Assembly (NCBI GenBank): GCA_964508195.1 | Contig: CAZDSH010000013.1 | Location: forward strand, 1-37,811 | Direction of reading: 5' to 3' | From: JAAYEV01 sp964508195 | GTDB taxonomy: Bacteria; Bacillota; Clostridia; Ch29 | Length of the DNA stretch: 37,811 nucleotides | Shown here: in pieces, positions 31,160 to 37,811 of the stretch | Numbering within the stretch: the first letter of the stretch is position 1 | Layout of the letters: each line of letters starts with the position of its first letter | Translations under genes and position numbers: made by a program | The notes under the pieces: model-generated | Told to the model about the DNA's origin: nothing | What the model saw: the letters and a program-made list of their open reading frames with translations, nothing else | Database searches by the model: none

Positions 31160-32008
31160 TTAAACCTCCAGTTTTATATTGTCAATAAGCCGCGTATCAC
31201 CGATCTTTGCCGCTACAGCTATTAATATACCCCCCTCTATATCCCCCTCTAAGGGCTCCAGGGTTTCCCCGTCGGTTATTTCCGCATAGTCAACCTTTAC
31301 CAAGGGCTCGGATGTTAGCCTATCTATTATACCTGTCCTTAGGAGTATGGCCCTTCGTTCCCCGGCTTCTATACGTTTTTTTGCCTCGAACAGCGCCTTG
31401 GACAATACGAGGGCGGCCTTTCTTTCCGCCGGGCTAAGGTAAGTATTCCTCGAGCTGAGGGCAAGCCCGTCGGCCTCCCGGACAATAGGGCACTCTACTA
31501 TTTCAATATCGAAATCAAGGTCCCGCACCATCCTTTTTATTACCAGCACCTGCTGTGCGTCCTTTTGACCAAAATAAGCTCTGTCGGGCCTTACTATATT
31601 AAAAAGTTTCGATACCACCGTCATTACGCCCCTGAAATGCCCGGGCCTAGACGCGCCGCATAGCCTATCCGTGTACGCCTTCATATCTACAAATGTAACG
31701 CTGTTTACCGGATACATCTCTTTAACCTCCGGGGCGAATACAATATCTGCTCCGGCTTCCTTGCACTGATCCATGTCCTTTTTAAGGTCCCTGGGATACG
31801 TGTTATAATCTTCGCCTTCGCCGAACTGCGTCGGATTTACGAATACGCTTACCACTACGGTATCGTTTTCATCCCGGGCATTTCTTATTAGGGATAAGTG
31901 CCCCTCATGCAAATAGCCCATAGTGGGCACGAGACCGATATGTCTTTGTTTTGAACGTTCATCCCTAAGTATACGCCTTAATTGTTGTTTGCTCTTTATA
32001 AGCTGCAA
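31160..32008 (-). CDS. panC: Pantothenate synthetase
   Basis: PanC joins pantoate and beta-alanine with ATP. The 282-residue protein has the nucleotidyl-transferase motif VPTMGYLHEGHLSLI, FVNPTQFGEGEDYNTYPRD, YFGQKDAQQVLVIKR and LALSSRNTYLSPAERKA. The start is TTG about ten bases after GGGAGG; an ATG inside that gap is out of frame. The partner gene panD follows at once. The third pathway gene, panB, is not in the window. Confidence 0.97.
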   Translation of the reverse strand: MQLIKSKQQLRRILRDERSKQRHIGLVPTMGYLHEGHLSLIRNARDENDTVVVSVFVNPTQFGEGEDYNTYPRDLKKDMDQCKEAGADIVFAPEVKEMYPVNSVTFVDMKAYTDRLCGASRPGHFRGVMTVVSKLFNIVRPDRAYFGQKDAQQVLVIKRMVRDLDFDIEIVECPIVREADGLALSSRNTYLSPAERKAALVLSKALFEAKKRIEAGERRAILLRTGIIDRLTSEPLVKVDYAEITDGETLEPLEGDIEGGILIAVAAKIGDTRLIDNIKLEV

Positions 32009-32033
32009 AGCATGATCGCCTCCCTTTGGGATA

Positions 32034-32058
32034 CGGGCCCGATATATAACGGGGCCCG
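32034..32058. repeat. Hairpin between prs and panC
   Basis: CGGGCCC and GGGCCCG form a seven-base GC stem with an 11-base loop, 20 bases after the prs stop. No T-run follows on either strand, so it may attenuate or protect the prs message rather than end it. Confidence 0.5.
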
Positions 32059-32077
32059 GGGGATATAGATGTCTTGT

Positions 32078-33028
32078 TTAATTTTGGTCAAATAATTTGC
32101 TAACTGAAAGGCCCTCATAAATCCTTGTAATGGCCTCCGCAAAAATAGGCGCTACCGAGAGCACGGTAATATTGTCGGAAGCCTTTTCCTTAGCAAGGGG
32201 TATAGTGTTTAATATTATCATCTCCCCTATAGCCGAGTTTTCAATCCTTTCCATCGCCGGCCCCGAAAACACCGCATGGGTACAACAGGCGATTATTTTC
32301 TTTGCGCCCAATTTTTGCAATACGTTAGCCGCCTCGGTAATAGAGCCGCCGGTATCTATTATATCGTCTATTAGTATAGCATTCCTATCCCGTATTTCGC
32401 CTATAACATTCATCGCTTCCGCCACGTTAGCCCTGGGCCTTCTTTTATCAACTATAGCGATGGGCAAATCCAACCTATCGGCAAAGTACCTAGCCCTTGA
32501 AACGCTCCCGACATCCGGGGATACCACTACCGTATCCCTAAGGTCCTTTTCTATAAAGTGCTCCGCTAAAATAGGGGCCCCTAAAAGGTGATCGACGGGT
32601 ATATCGAAATAACCCTGTATTTGCGCTGCGTGTAAGTCCATTGCAAGGATTCTGTTGGCACCGGCAGTGGAAATCAAATCCGCCACAAGCTTAGCGGTAA
32701 TAGGATCCCTTGCCTTAGTCTTCCTATCCTGCCTTGCATAGCCATAGTAGGGCAGTACAGCCGTGATGCTATCAGCAGAGGCCCTTTTAAGGGCATCCAT
32801 AAGGATTAACAGCTCCATAAGATTATCATTAACCGGCGGACAGACCGGCTGGATAACGAACACATCGGCACATCTAACGGATTCCTCGATATTGATCGCT
32901 ATTTCGCCGTCGGAGAACTTGTCCACCCCGGCCTTACCCATGGGTATACCGATGTTCTCAGAGATTTCCTTCGCTAGCTGGGGGTTTGCATTACCCGTGA
33001 ACAGTTTAATAGTTTTCCTTGCCGCCAT
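32078..33028 (-). CDS. prs: Ribose-phosphate pyrophosphokinase (PRPP synthetase)
   Basis: Prs makes PRPP from ribose 5-phosphate and ATP for nucleotide, His and Trp synthesis. The 316-residue class I enzyme has KFSDGEIAINIEESVR, YYGYARQDRK, DLHAAQIQGYFDIPVDHL, the PDVGSVSRAR stretch, and the ribose-phosphate loop ILIDDIIDTGGS. The frame is open to 33055, but GGAGG lies within that stretch ten bases before the ATG at 33028, which gives the normal length. It follows glmU by 30 bases, as in B. subtilis. Confidence 0.97.
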   Translation of the reverse strand: MAARKTIKLFTGNANPQLAKEISENIGIPMGKAGVDKFSDGEIAINIEESVRCADVFVIQPVCPPVNDNLMELLILMDALKRASADSITAVLPYYGYARQDRKTKARDPITAKLVADLISTAGANRILAMDLHAAQIQGYFDIPVDHLLGAPILAEHFIEKDLRDTVVVSPDVGSVSRARYFADRLDLPIAIVDKRRPRANVAEAMNVIGEIRDRNAILIDDIIDTGGSITEAANVLQKLGAKKIIACCTHAVFSGPAMERIENSAIGEMIILNTIPLAKEKASDNITVLSVAPIFAEAITRIYEGLSVSKLFDQN

Positions 33029-33058
33029 CCTTTTAAGACCTCCCATAATGTTCAATGA

Positions 33059-34429
33059 TTACTTAAGACCTTTCCTTTTTACCCAATCCTTTATCTCTAC
33101 TTGTTTGCCCCGTTCTATGGCGAGACAATACGCTTCAACATCCTTTGTTATAGTGGAGCCGGCGGCAATATAGGCGTCTTTTTTAATACGCACCGGTGCA
33201 ATAAGGTTAACGTTACAGCCTATAAAAGCACCATCTTCTATTATCGTTCTGTGCTTCTTTTTGCCATCATAATTAACGAACACTACGCCGCAACCTATAT
33301 TTGCGCCCACGCCTACATCACCGTCGCCGATATAGCTTAGATGGGCTACCTTGGAACCCTTCTCCAGACGGGAGTTCTTCACTTCTACGAAATTCCCTAC
33401 CCTGTTTTTGCCCTCTATACTGCATCCGGGCCTTATATGCGCGTAGGGGCCTATTGTGCATCCGCTGCCTATATCGCTACTTTTGAGCACTGAAAACTCA
33501 ATCTCATTCCCGTGGCCTATGATACAATCGCGGATCCTCACCCCGGGGCCTATTACGTTTTTCGGTCCTATTTTTGTATCGCCTTCGATATATGTGCTCG
33601 GCAGTATTCTAGTGTCGGCGCCTATCGTAACGGCGCTTTCTATATAGGTAGTGCCGGGGTCCTCTATTATAACGCCCTCTTCCATTAGTTTTATTAAATT
33701 ATTACGGTTCATTATATTTTGCACGAGGGAAAGCTGGTATTTCGTATTTATACCGATAATCTCCTCTTCGTTATCGGGTCTATAGCCCCCTATAATTATA
33801 CCTTTATCCTTTAAAAATTCAACAATATCGGTCAAATAATACTCACCCTGGGCATTATCGTTCCTAAGGCTGCCTATTCCCTCTATTAGTGCTTCTATTT
33901 TAAAACAATAAATACCGGAATTTATCTCACGAATACGCCTTTGTTCAGGTGCCGCATCATCGTGCTCCACTATAGCGGCTATATTGCCCGTGTCGTCCCT
34001 TAGGATCCTGCCGTATTGTTCGGGATTATCCTTTTGGGCCGTAAGCACGGTCATGCCATAACTTCCGTCCCTATGATGCTTTATAAGCCGTTCGAGGGTT
34101 CCCGTGCTCACTAGGGGCATATCCGCGCATAGTACCAAAACATCCCTTGTATCCTTAGAAATAGCGGGCATAGCCTGGATCACAGCATGGCCGGTGCCTA
34201 ATTGTTTGCGTTGGCAGACCGTCTCTGCCTTGCCGCCTAATGCTGCTTTAACCGTATCCTGTTTATACCCCGTTACTACTATTATTTGTACTGCGCCTAA
34301 TCCCGTAACGTTGTCCACAACATGGTTTATCATCTCTTTGCCGCACAGTTTGTGCAATACCTTAGGGATTCCAGATTTCATCCGCTCCCCTTTGCCCGCT
34401 GCGAGGATTATAACTGATACACCTTTCAT
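33059..34429 (-). CDS. glmU: Bifunctional GlmU: GlcN-1-P acetyltransferase / GlcNAc-1-P uridylyltransferase
   Basis: GlmU makes UDP-GlcNAc for peptidoglycan. The 456-residue protein has an N-terminal pyrophosphorylase domain (ILAAGKGERMKSGIPKVLHK, QLGTGHAV, CADMPL) and a C-terminal left-handed beta helix of hexapeptide repeats. The acetyltransferase active site is in HLSYIGDGDVGVGANIGCG and in IEDGAFIGCNVNLIAPV. The start is ATG with AGGTGG. It is the first gene of the long minus-strand run; the upstream neighbour spoVG of B. subtilis is replaced by the divergent activase operon. Confidence 0.97.
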   Translation of the reverse strand: MKGVSVIILAAGKGERMKSGIPKVLHKLCGKEMINHVVDNVTGLGAVQIIVVTGYKQDTVKAALGGKAETVCQRKQLGTGHAVIQAMPAISKDTRDVLVLCADMPLVSTGTLERLIKHHRDGSYGMTVLTAQKDNPEQYGRILRDDTGNIAAIVEHDDAAPEQRRIREINSGIYCFKIEALIEGIGSLRNDNAQGEYYLTDIVEFLKDKGIIIGGYRPDNEEEIIGINTKYQLSLVQNIMNRNNLIKLMEEGVIIEDPGTTYIESAVTIGADTRILPSTYIEGDTKIGPKNVIGPGVRIRDCIIGHGNEIEFSVLKSSDIGSGCTIGPYAHIRPGCSIEGKNRVGNFVEVKNSRLEKGSKVAHLSYIGDGDVGVGANIGCGVVFVNYDGKKKHRTIIEDGAFIGCNVNLIAPVRIKKDAYIAAGSTITKDVEAYCLAIERGKQVEIKDWVKRKGLK

Positions 34430-34592
34430 AAAAAAACACCACCTGTCAATTAAAAGATAATTGCTTGCGCCTTTATATACGCTGACATTACATTTCTACA
34501 AAAAACTGAGATTCCCTTTATAAGATTATTCTCCTATGAATATTATATTATTAAACAATTGCCCCTATCTGCGATAAACTCCTGCGGACGAT

Positions 34593-34613
34593 CGGATATT
34601 ATAACGATATCCG
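34593..34613. repeat. Operator-like inverted repeat over a minus-strand -10 box
   Basis: CGGATAT and ATATCCG form a perfect seven-base inverted repeat with a seven-base spacer. The minus strand reads TATAAT at 34603-34598 inside it, so a protein bound there could block transcription toward glmU. The -35 for that -10 is not clear (TTGTAT is present with a long 20-base spacer). Confidence 0.4.
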
Positions 34614-34657
34614 TGTGCATGGGATACAATAACCGGGGATTTTAGTCCTAGTACATA

Positions 34658-34686
34658 TTGGTTTTAATGTGCATTTCGATTATAAT
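34658..34686 (+). promoter_or_regulatory. Promoter of the activase operon
   Basis: TTGGTT (34658-34663), a 17-base spacer and a perfect TATAAT (34681-34686) lie about 50 bases before the first gene of the plus-strand operon. This is a good sigma A pattern. Confidence 0.8.
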
Positions 34687-34737
34687 AGTATTCAGATGGG
34701 CAGGTAAACGGACTCAATTAATAACTGAAAGGTATTG

Positions 34738-35721
34738 ATGCTAATTATGAAAATAGGAATACCCCGAACCCTTACCTATTATGCGTATCTGCCCCTTTGG
34801 AGGGCATTTTTTGAATACTTAAACTGTGAGGTAGTATATTCCAATAAAACATCGAAACTCATCTTAGATGAGGGCGTTAAATATGCCGTAAACGATGCCT
34901 GTATACCGATAAAGCTCTTTCATGGTCATGTGTATGATCTTAAGAATAGAGTAGATTTTATATTCATACCCCGCTTGCTTAACCTGACCGGCGAAAAGTC
35001 CGTTACATACTGTCCGAAATTCTTAGGCCTTGCGGATATGGTAAGAGCTTCGATACCCGATCTACCGCCTATACTGGATTTTCGTATAGACCTTAGGGAG
35101 GGACGTAATAAAAGAAACCGCGAATACAACCGGCTTGCACCCTTGTTACAACAAAGCCCGGGGACCATTTCCAAAGCTTTTCGCCGGGCACGAAAACAAA
35201 TGCTACAGCATCAAAAACATATTTCAAAGGAACAAGACCCCGTAAAAACCCTTGAACTGCTTACCGATGAGGATTATAGTCCGACCTTTTCGTCACAACC
35301 TATTACCCTGGCAGTAGTCGGCTACCCCTATTTATTATACGATGACTTTGTAAACGTCGGACTCATATCGAAGCTGTACAAAATGGATGTACGGATATTT
35401 ACTACTGAGATGCTTCCAAAAAAGGCCCTTAAAAGGCAGAGAAAACGTTTGCCGAAGGACTTATTTTGGACCTTCAGCAACGAAGTAGTAAGGGGTGCCC
35501 TACACTATATCAACAATGGCAACATAGACGGAATAATACATATCACCGCCTTCGGTTGTGGCCCTGATTCCATAGTGGGCAAACTTATCGAACTGGAGGC
35601 TAAACAAAGAACGGTACCCTATATCTGTATATCCCTTGACGAACACACGGGCAATGCCGGAGTTTTAACGAGACTCGAGGCCTTCGTGGACATGCTTAAA
35701 TATCGGAGGGATGTAAATTGA
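34738..35721 (+). CDS. Acyl-CoA dehydratase activase-related protein (DUF2229), subunit A
   Basis: The 327-residue protein belongs to the DUF2229 group, related to 2-hydroxyacyl-CoA dehydratase subunits and usually found fused to, or beside, an ATP-dependent activase. It starts MKIGIPRTLTYYAYLPLW after a few residues. Conserved cysteines that could bind an iron-sulfur cluster are Cys55 (NDACIPIK), Cys92 (TYCPKF) and Cys274 (AFGCGPDS). The C-terminal signature is DEHTGNAGVLTRLEAF. No signal peptide or membrane helix is visible. GAAAGG lies five bases before the ATG at 34738; an ATG at 34750 is the alternative. It overlaps the next gene by four bases. The reaction is unknown. Confidence 0.85.
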   Translation: MLIMKIGIPRTLTYYAYLPLWRAFFEYLNCEVVYSNKTSKLILDEGVKYAVNDACIPIKLFHGHVYDLKNRVDFIFIPRLLNLTGEKSVTYCPKFLGLADMVRASIPDLPPILDFRIDLREGRNKRNREYNRLAPLLQQSPGTISKAFRRARKQMLQHQKHISKEQDPVKTLELLTDEDYSPTFSSQPITLAVVGYPYLLYDDFVNVGLISKLYKMDVRIFTTEMLPKKALKRQRKRLPKDLFWTFSNEVVRGALHYINNGNIDGIIHITAFGCGPDSIVGKLIELEAKQRTVPYICISLDEHTGNAGVLTRLEAFVDMLKYRRDVN

Positions 35722-36800
35722 AAATCACATTTCCCCACATGGGTTCTTCGCCAATTGCTTTTAAAACATTAATAGAAAAGCTGGGACATGAGGCGATAAT
35801 GCCCTATAGACCTAGCGAAAAGACCTTGTCCTTGGGCTCCCATTACGCGCCGGAGTTTGCATGTATACCCTTTAAGATTTTGTTGGGCACTTATTTAGAA
35901 TCCATTAAGCGCGGGGCCGAAATGATAATAACCTCAGGGGGTATGGGCCCATGTAGGGCCGGGTACTATGGAATATTACACGAAAAGATATTGAGGGCCT
36001 TAGGCTATGACATTGATTTTGTCGTATTGGAGCCTCCACAAAAACGGACCGCGGACTTTATTAAAAGGCTTCATAAGATATCCCGGGGCAATTCGCTGTT
36101 GGCTATATGGGATGCCCTGTCCTGTGCATGGCAAAAGCTAAAGGCTTTGGACCAAATAGATGCCCTATCCTATGAAATAAGGCCCAGGGAAATAGAAAAG
36201 GACAATACCACTAATATTATGGAAGAATGTTATAAAATAATAGACGGAGCCTGGACGAAAAAGGAGATATCCGAGGCCCTGGATACGTGCATACAGAAGC
36301 TGCGATCAATAAAAATAAATAAAGATGCCCAACCGTTAAAGGTGGGTATCATAGGGGAGATATACGTAGTATTGGAGCCTGCGGCTAATTTTGACATACA
36401 AAGGCTCCTTGGAAATATGGGTGTCCTAGCCCGCCGTTCCATATATCTCGCTGATTGGACGAAGGATAATACATTTTTCAAAGGGGAGGAACATATAAAA
36501 AAAGCTGCCAAGCCTTACCTAAGCGAACTAGTAGGCGGACATGGTACATTAAGTATAGGTAATACGGTGCTCTATGCGAGGGATGGCTATGACGGCGTTA
36601 TACAGTTGGCGCCCTTTACCTGTATCCCGGAAATCGTATCTAAAAGTATCATGGCGCGGATGTCTAGGGAGCTCAATATACCGGCATTAACTTTATTTAT
36701 TGATGAGCAGACCGGTAAAGCCGGTATAAAGACAAGGCTGGAAGCCTTTGTGGATCTTATGCAAAACAGAAGAAAACAAAAACGGGGGGCCTACGCATGA
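35718..36800 (+). CDS. Acyl-CoA dehydratase activase-related protein (DUF2229-like), subunit B
   Basis: The 360-residue protein is a second member of the same superfamily and shares its layout with subunit A. It has an N-terminal Cys49 in FACIPFKI, Cys79 in TSGGMGPCRAGYYG, Cys302 in APFTCIPEIV, and the shared C-terminal signature DEQTGKAGIKTRLEAF. The Cys pattern resembles cluster ligands of the dehydratase and double-cubane protein family. The start is TTG within the TTGA overlap with the stop of subunit A, with GGAGGG upstream. It overlaps the activase gene by ATGA. A and B probably form a complex; function unknown. Confidence 0.85.
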   Translation: MKITFPHMGSSPIAFKTLIEKLGHEAIMPYRPSEKTLSLGSHYAPEFACIPFKILLGTYLESIKRGAEMIITSGGMGPCRAGYYGILHEKILRALGYDIDFVVLEPPQKRTADFIKRLHKISRGNSLLAIWDALSCAWQKLKALDQIDALSYEIRPREIEKDNTTNIMEECYKIIDGAWTKKEISEALDTCIQKLRSIKINKDAQPLKVGIIGEIYVVLEPAANFDIQRLLGNMGVLARRSIYLADWTKDNTFFKGEEHIKKAAKPYLSELVGGHGTLSIGNTVLYARDGYDGVIQLAPFTCIPEIVSKSIMARMSRELNIPALTLFIDEQTGKAGIKTRLEAFVDLMQNRRKQKRGAYA

Positions 36801-37750
36801 AAGGTTACTTAGGAGTAGATGTGGGATCGGTAAGTACAAAATTAATAGTCGTAGACGATGATTTGAACCTTCTGACCAGCATATACACCGACACCGCCGG
36901 TCGGCCCATCGAAACGCTGCAGGAGTGCCTTAGGGCAATCTCCCCTACCCTTAAAGAGGATATCGAAATATGCGGGGTAGGCGTAACGGGTAGCGGCCGG
37001 GAAGTCGCCTCGGTTATTGTAGGGGCGGATGTAGTGAAAAACAAAATAACTGCCCATGGAATAGCGGCCTCCTATAGGGTGCCCGACGTGAAAACTATAA
37101 TCGAAATAGGGGGCCAGGATTCGAAAATAATAATACTGGATAATGGTATAGTAACGGATTTTGCCATGAACACCGTCTGTGCCGCGGGTACCGGTTCGTT
37201 TTTGGACCACCAGGCGGCCCGGTTAGGTATACCTATAGAGAATTTTGGCAAATTAGCCCTTAAAAGCAAAAACCCCGTCAGGATTGCAGGTCGATGTTCG
37301 GTATTCGCCGAATCCGATATGATACATAAACAGCAATTAGGGCACTCTACCGAAAATATAATAGCCGGCCTATGCGAGGCCCTTGTAAGGAATTACTTGA
37401 ACAATGTCGGTAAGGGTAAAGACATAAGACCGACTATCGTATTCCAGGGGGGCGTTGCGGCTAATGTCGGTATAAAGGCTGCCTTTGAAAGGGCCCTAGG
37501 CCATGAGATATTAGTGCCCGAACATTTTTTGGTCATGGGGGCCATAGGGGTTGCTATCCTTGCCAAGGATAATGCGAAGAAGGTCAAAGGAACAAAGTTT
37601 AAGGGCTTCGATGCCAGTGAATTCGTCTACGAAGCGAGCAGCTTTGAATGTCAGGGCTGCCCTAACCTGTGTGAGGTCATTCAGATATACCAAAACGGCG
37701 AACTGGCTGCCCGCTGGGGCGGTAGATGCGGCAAATGGGAAACCCTCTAA
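36797..37750 (+). CDS. Acyl-CoA dehydratase activase (HgdC/BcrAD-BadFG family ATPase) with C-terminal Cys cluster
   Basis: Activases of this family use ATP hydrolysis to push a low-potential electron onto a partner enzyme. The 317-residue protein has the ASKHA phosphate motif GVDVGSVSTKLIVVD, EIGGQDSKIIIL, NTVCAAGTGSFLDHQA and AGRCSVFAESDMIH, plus the second phosphate region FQGGVAANVGIKAAFE. Cys128 and Cys167 match the two cysteines per subunit that hold the bridging [4Fe-4S] cluster of the HgdC dimer. Unlike HgdC (about 260 residues) it has a C-terminal extension with Cys285, Cys288, Cys292 and Cys311 (CxxCxxxC...GGRCGKW), which may bind a further cluster. It starts at the ATG of an ATGA overlap. 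Confidence 0.92.
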   Translation: MKGYLGVDVGSVSTKLIVVDDDLNLLTSIYTDTAGRPIETLQECLRAISPTLKEDIEICGVGVTGSGREVASVIVGADVVKNKITAHGIAASYRVPDVKTIIEIGGQDSKIIILDNGIVTDFAMNTVCAAGTGSFLDHQAARLGIPIENFGKLALKSKNPVRIAGRCSVFAESDMIHKQQLGHSTENIIAGLCEALVRNYLNNVGKGKDIRPTIVFQGGVAANVGIKAAFERALGHEILVPEHFLVMGAIGVAILAKDNAKKVKGTKFKGFDASEFVYEASSFECQGCPNLCEVIQIYQNGELAARWGGRCGKWETL

Positions 37751-37754
37751 CATT

Positions 37755-37787
37755 AATGTGGCAAGGGGACGTTTTGTTTGCCACATT
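37755..37787 (+). terminator. Terminator hairpin after the activase operon
   Basis: Perfect nine-base stem AATGTGGCA / TGCCACATT with a 15-base loop, five bases after the activase stop. The following T-run is weak (ATTCTT), so termination may be partial. Confidence 0.65.
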
Positions 37788-37788
37788 C

Positions 37789-37803
37789 TTAGAATGATTC
37801 TAA
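37789..37803. promoter_or_regulatory. PerR/Fur-family-like 7-1-7 operator
   Basis: TTAGAAT-G-ATTCTAA is a perfect 15-base palindrome of 7-1-7 form. The PerR box of Firmicutes is TTATAATNATTATAA; this differs at one symmetric position in each half. It lies just past the activase operon, close to the window edge, and most likely controls the next gene beyond the window. Hairpin formation is also possible, but the arms are short. Confidence 0.5.
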
Positions 37804-37811
37804 CTTTGTGG

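Larger units (their letters stand above)
34430..34737. other. 308-base divergent intergenic region (glmU / activase operon)
   Basis: AT-rich region between two outward-facing operons. It contains the plus-strand promoter at 34658-34686 and an inverted repeat at 34593-34613 whose centre carries a minus-strand TATAAT. No open frame with a ribosome site was found. Confidence 0.6.

Noticed and set aside
33029..33055. N-terminal extension of prs
   Set aside because: The GGAGG site is inside it; the ATG at 33028 gives the standard 316-residue enzyme.
36842..37210. Minus-strand 122-codon open frame opposite the activase gene
   Set aside because: The plus strand encodes a complete family protein with cluster cysteines; the antisense frame lacks a ribosome site and is low-complexity Tyr-rich.

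Overview
The window is a stretch of chromosome from a spore-forming, low-to-mid GC Firmicute, most likely a member of the Clostridia. The evidence is the set of sporulation genes (spoIIE, yabP, yabQ, spoVB, spoVT, a SpoIID homologue), Gram-positive ribosome binding sites of the GGAGG/GGGGG type, frequent TTG starts and heavy use of ATA and AGG codons. The genus cannot be told from the sequence alone. Two metabolic traits stand out: a cobalamin- and biotin-dependent methylmalonyl-CoA/propionyl-CoA module with a sodium-pumping decarboxylase, and activases of the 2-hydroxyacyl-CoA dehydratase type. Both are typical of strict anaerobes.

Almost everything from 1 to 34429 is on the minus strand. 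Read in transcription order (high to low coordinate), it follows the Bacillus glmU-to-coaX region: glmU, prs, (panC, panD), pth, mfd, a PrsA/SurA-type foldase lipoprotein, spoVT, spoVB, mazG/yabN, hup, rqcP/yabO, a SpoIID-like lipoprotein, yabP, yabQ, divIC/ftsB, yabR, four tRNAs (fMet, Met, Glu, Val), spoIIE, tilS, hpt, ftsH, then birA, coaX and dusB (cut by the window edge). Promoters can be read for the tRNAs, spoIIE, tilS-hpt and ftsH. The spoIIE promoter has a 21-bp spacer and Spo0A-box-like sites, as in Bacillus subtilis.

Between ftsH and birA, bounded by clear terminators at about 10278-10311 and 2110-2141, lies a metabolic block. It holds a fluoroacetyl-CoA-thioesterase-like hot-dog protein, then an eight-gene run: mcmA1, mcmA2, meaB, mce, mmdA, mmdD, mmdC, mmdB. 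Together these would convert succinyl-CoA to methylmalonyl-CoA, epimerise it, and decarboxylate it to propionyl-CoA while exporting sodium ions. The MeaB chaperone protects the mutase, and BirA, encoded just downstream, would biotinylate MmdC.

Divergent from glmU, on the plus strand (34738-37750), is a tightly overlapping three-gene operon. It encodes two DUF2229-type proteins and an ATPase activase of the HgdC family carrying an extra C-terminal cysteine cluster. It looks like a split form of the large fused dehydratase-activase proteins. No dehydratase subunit is present in the window, so its partner is unknown; this is the least understood system here. The window ends with a hairpin and a perfect 7-1-7 palindrome resembling a PerR/Fur-family operator, presumably belonging to the next gene outside the window.
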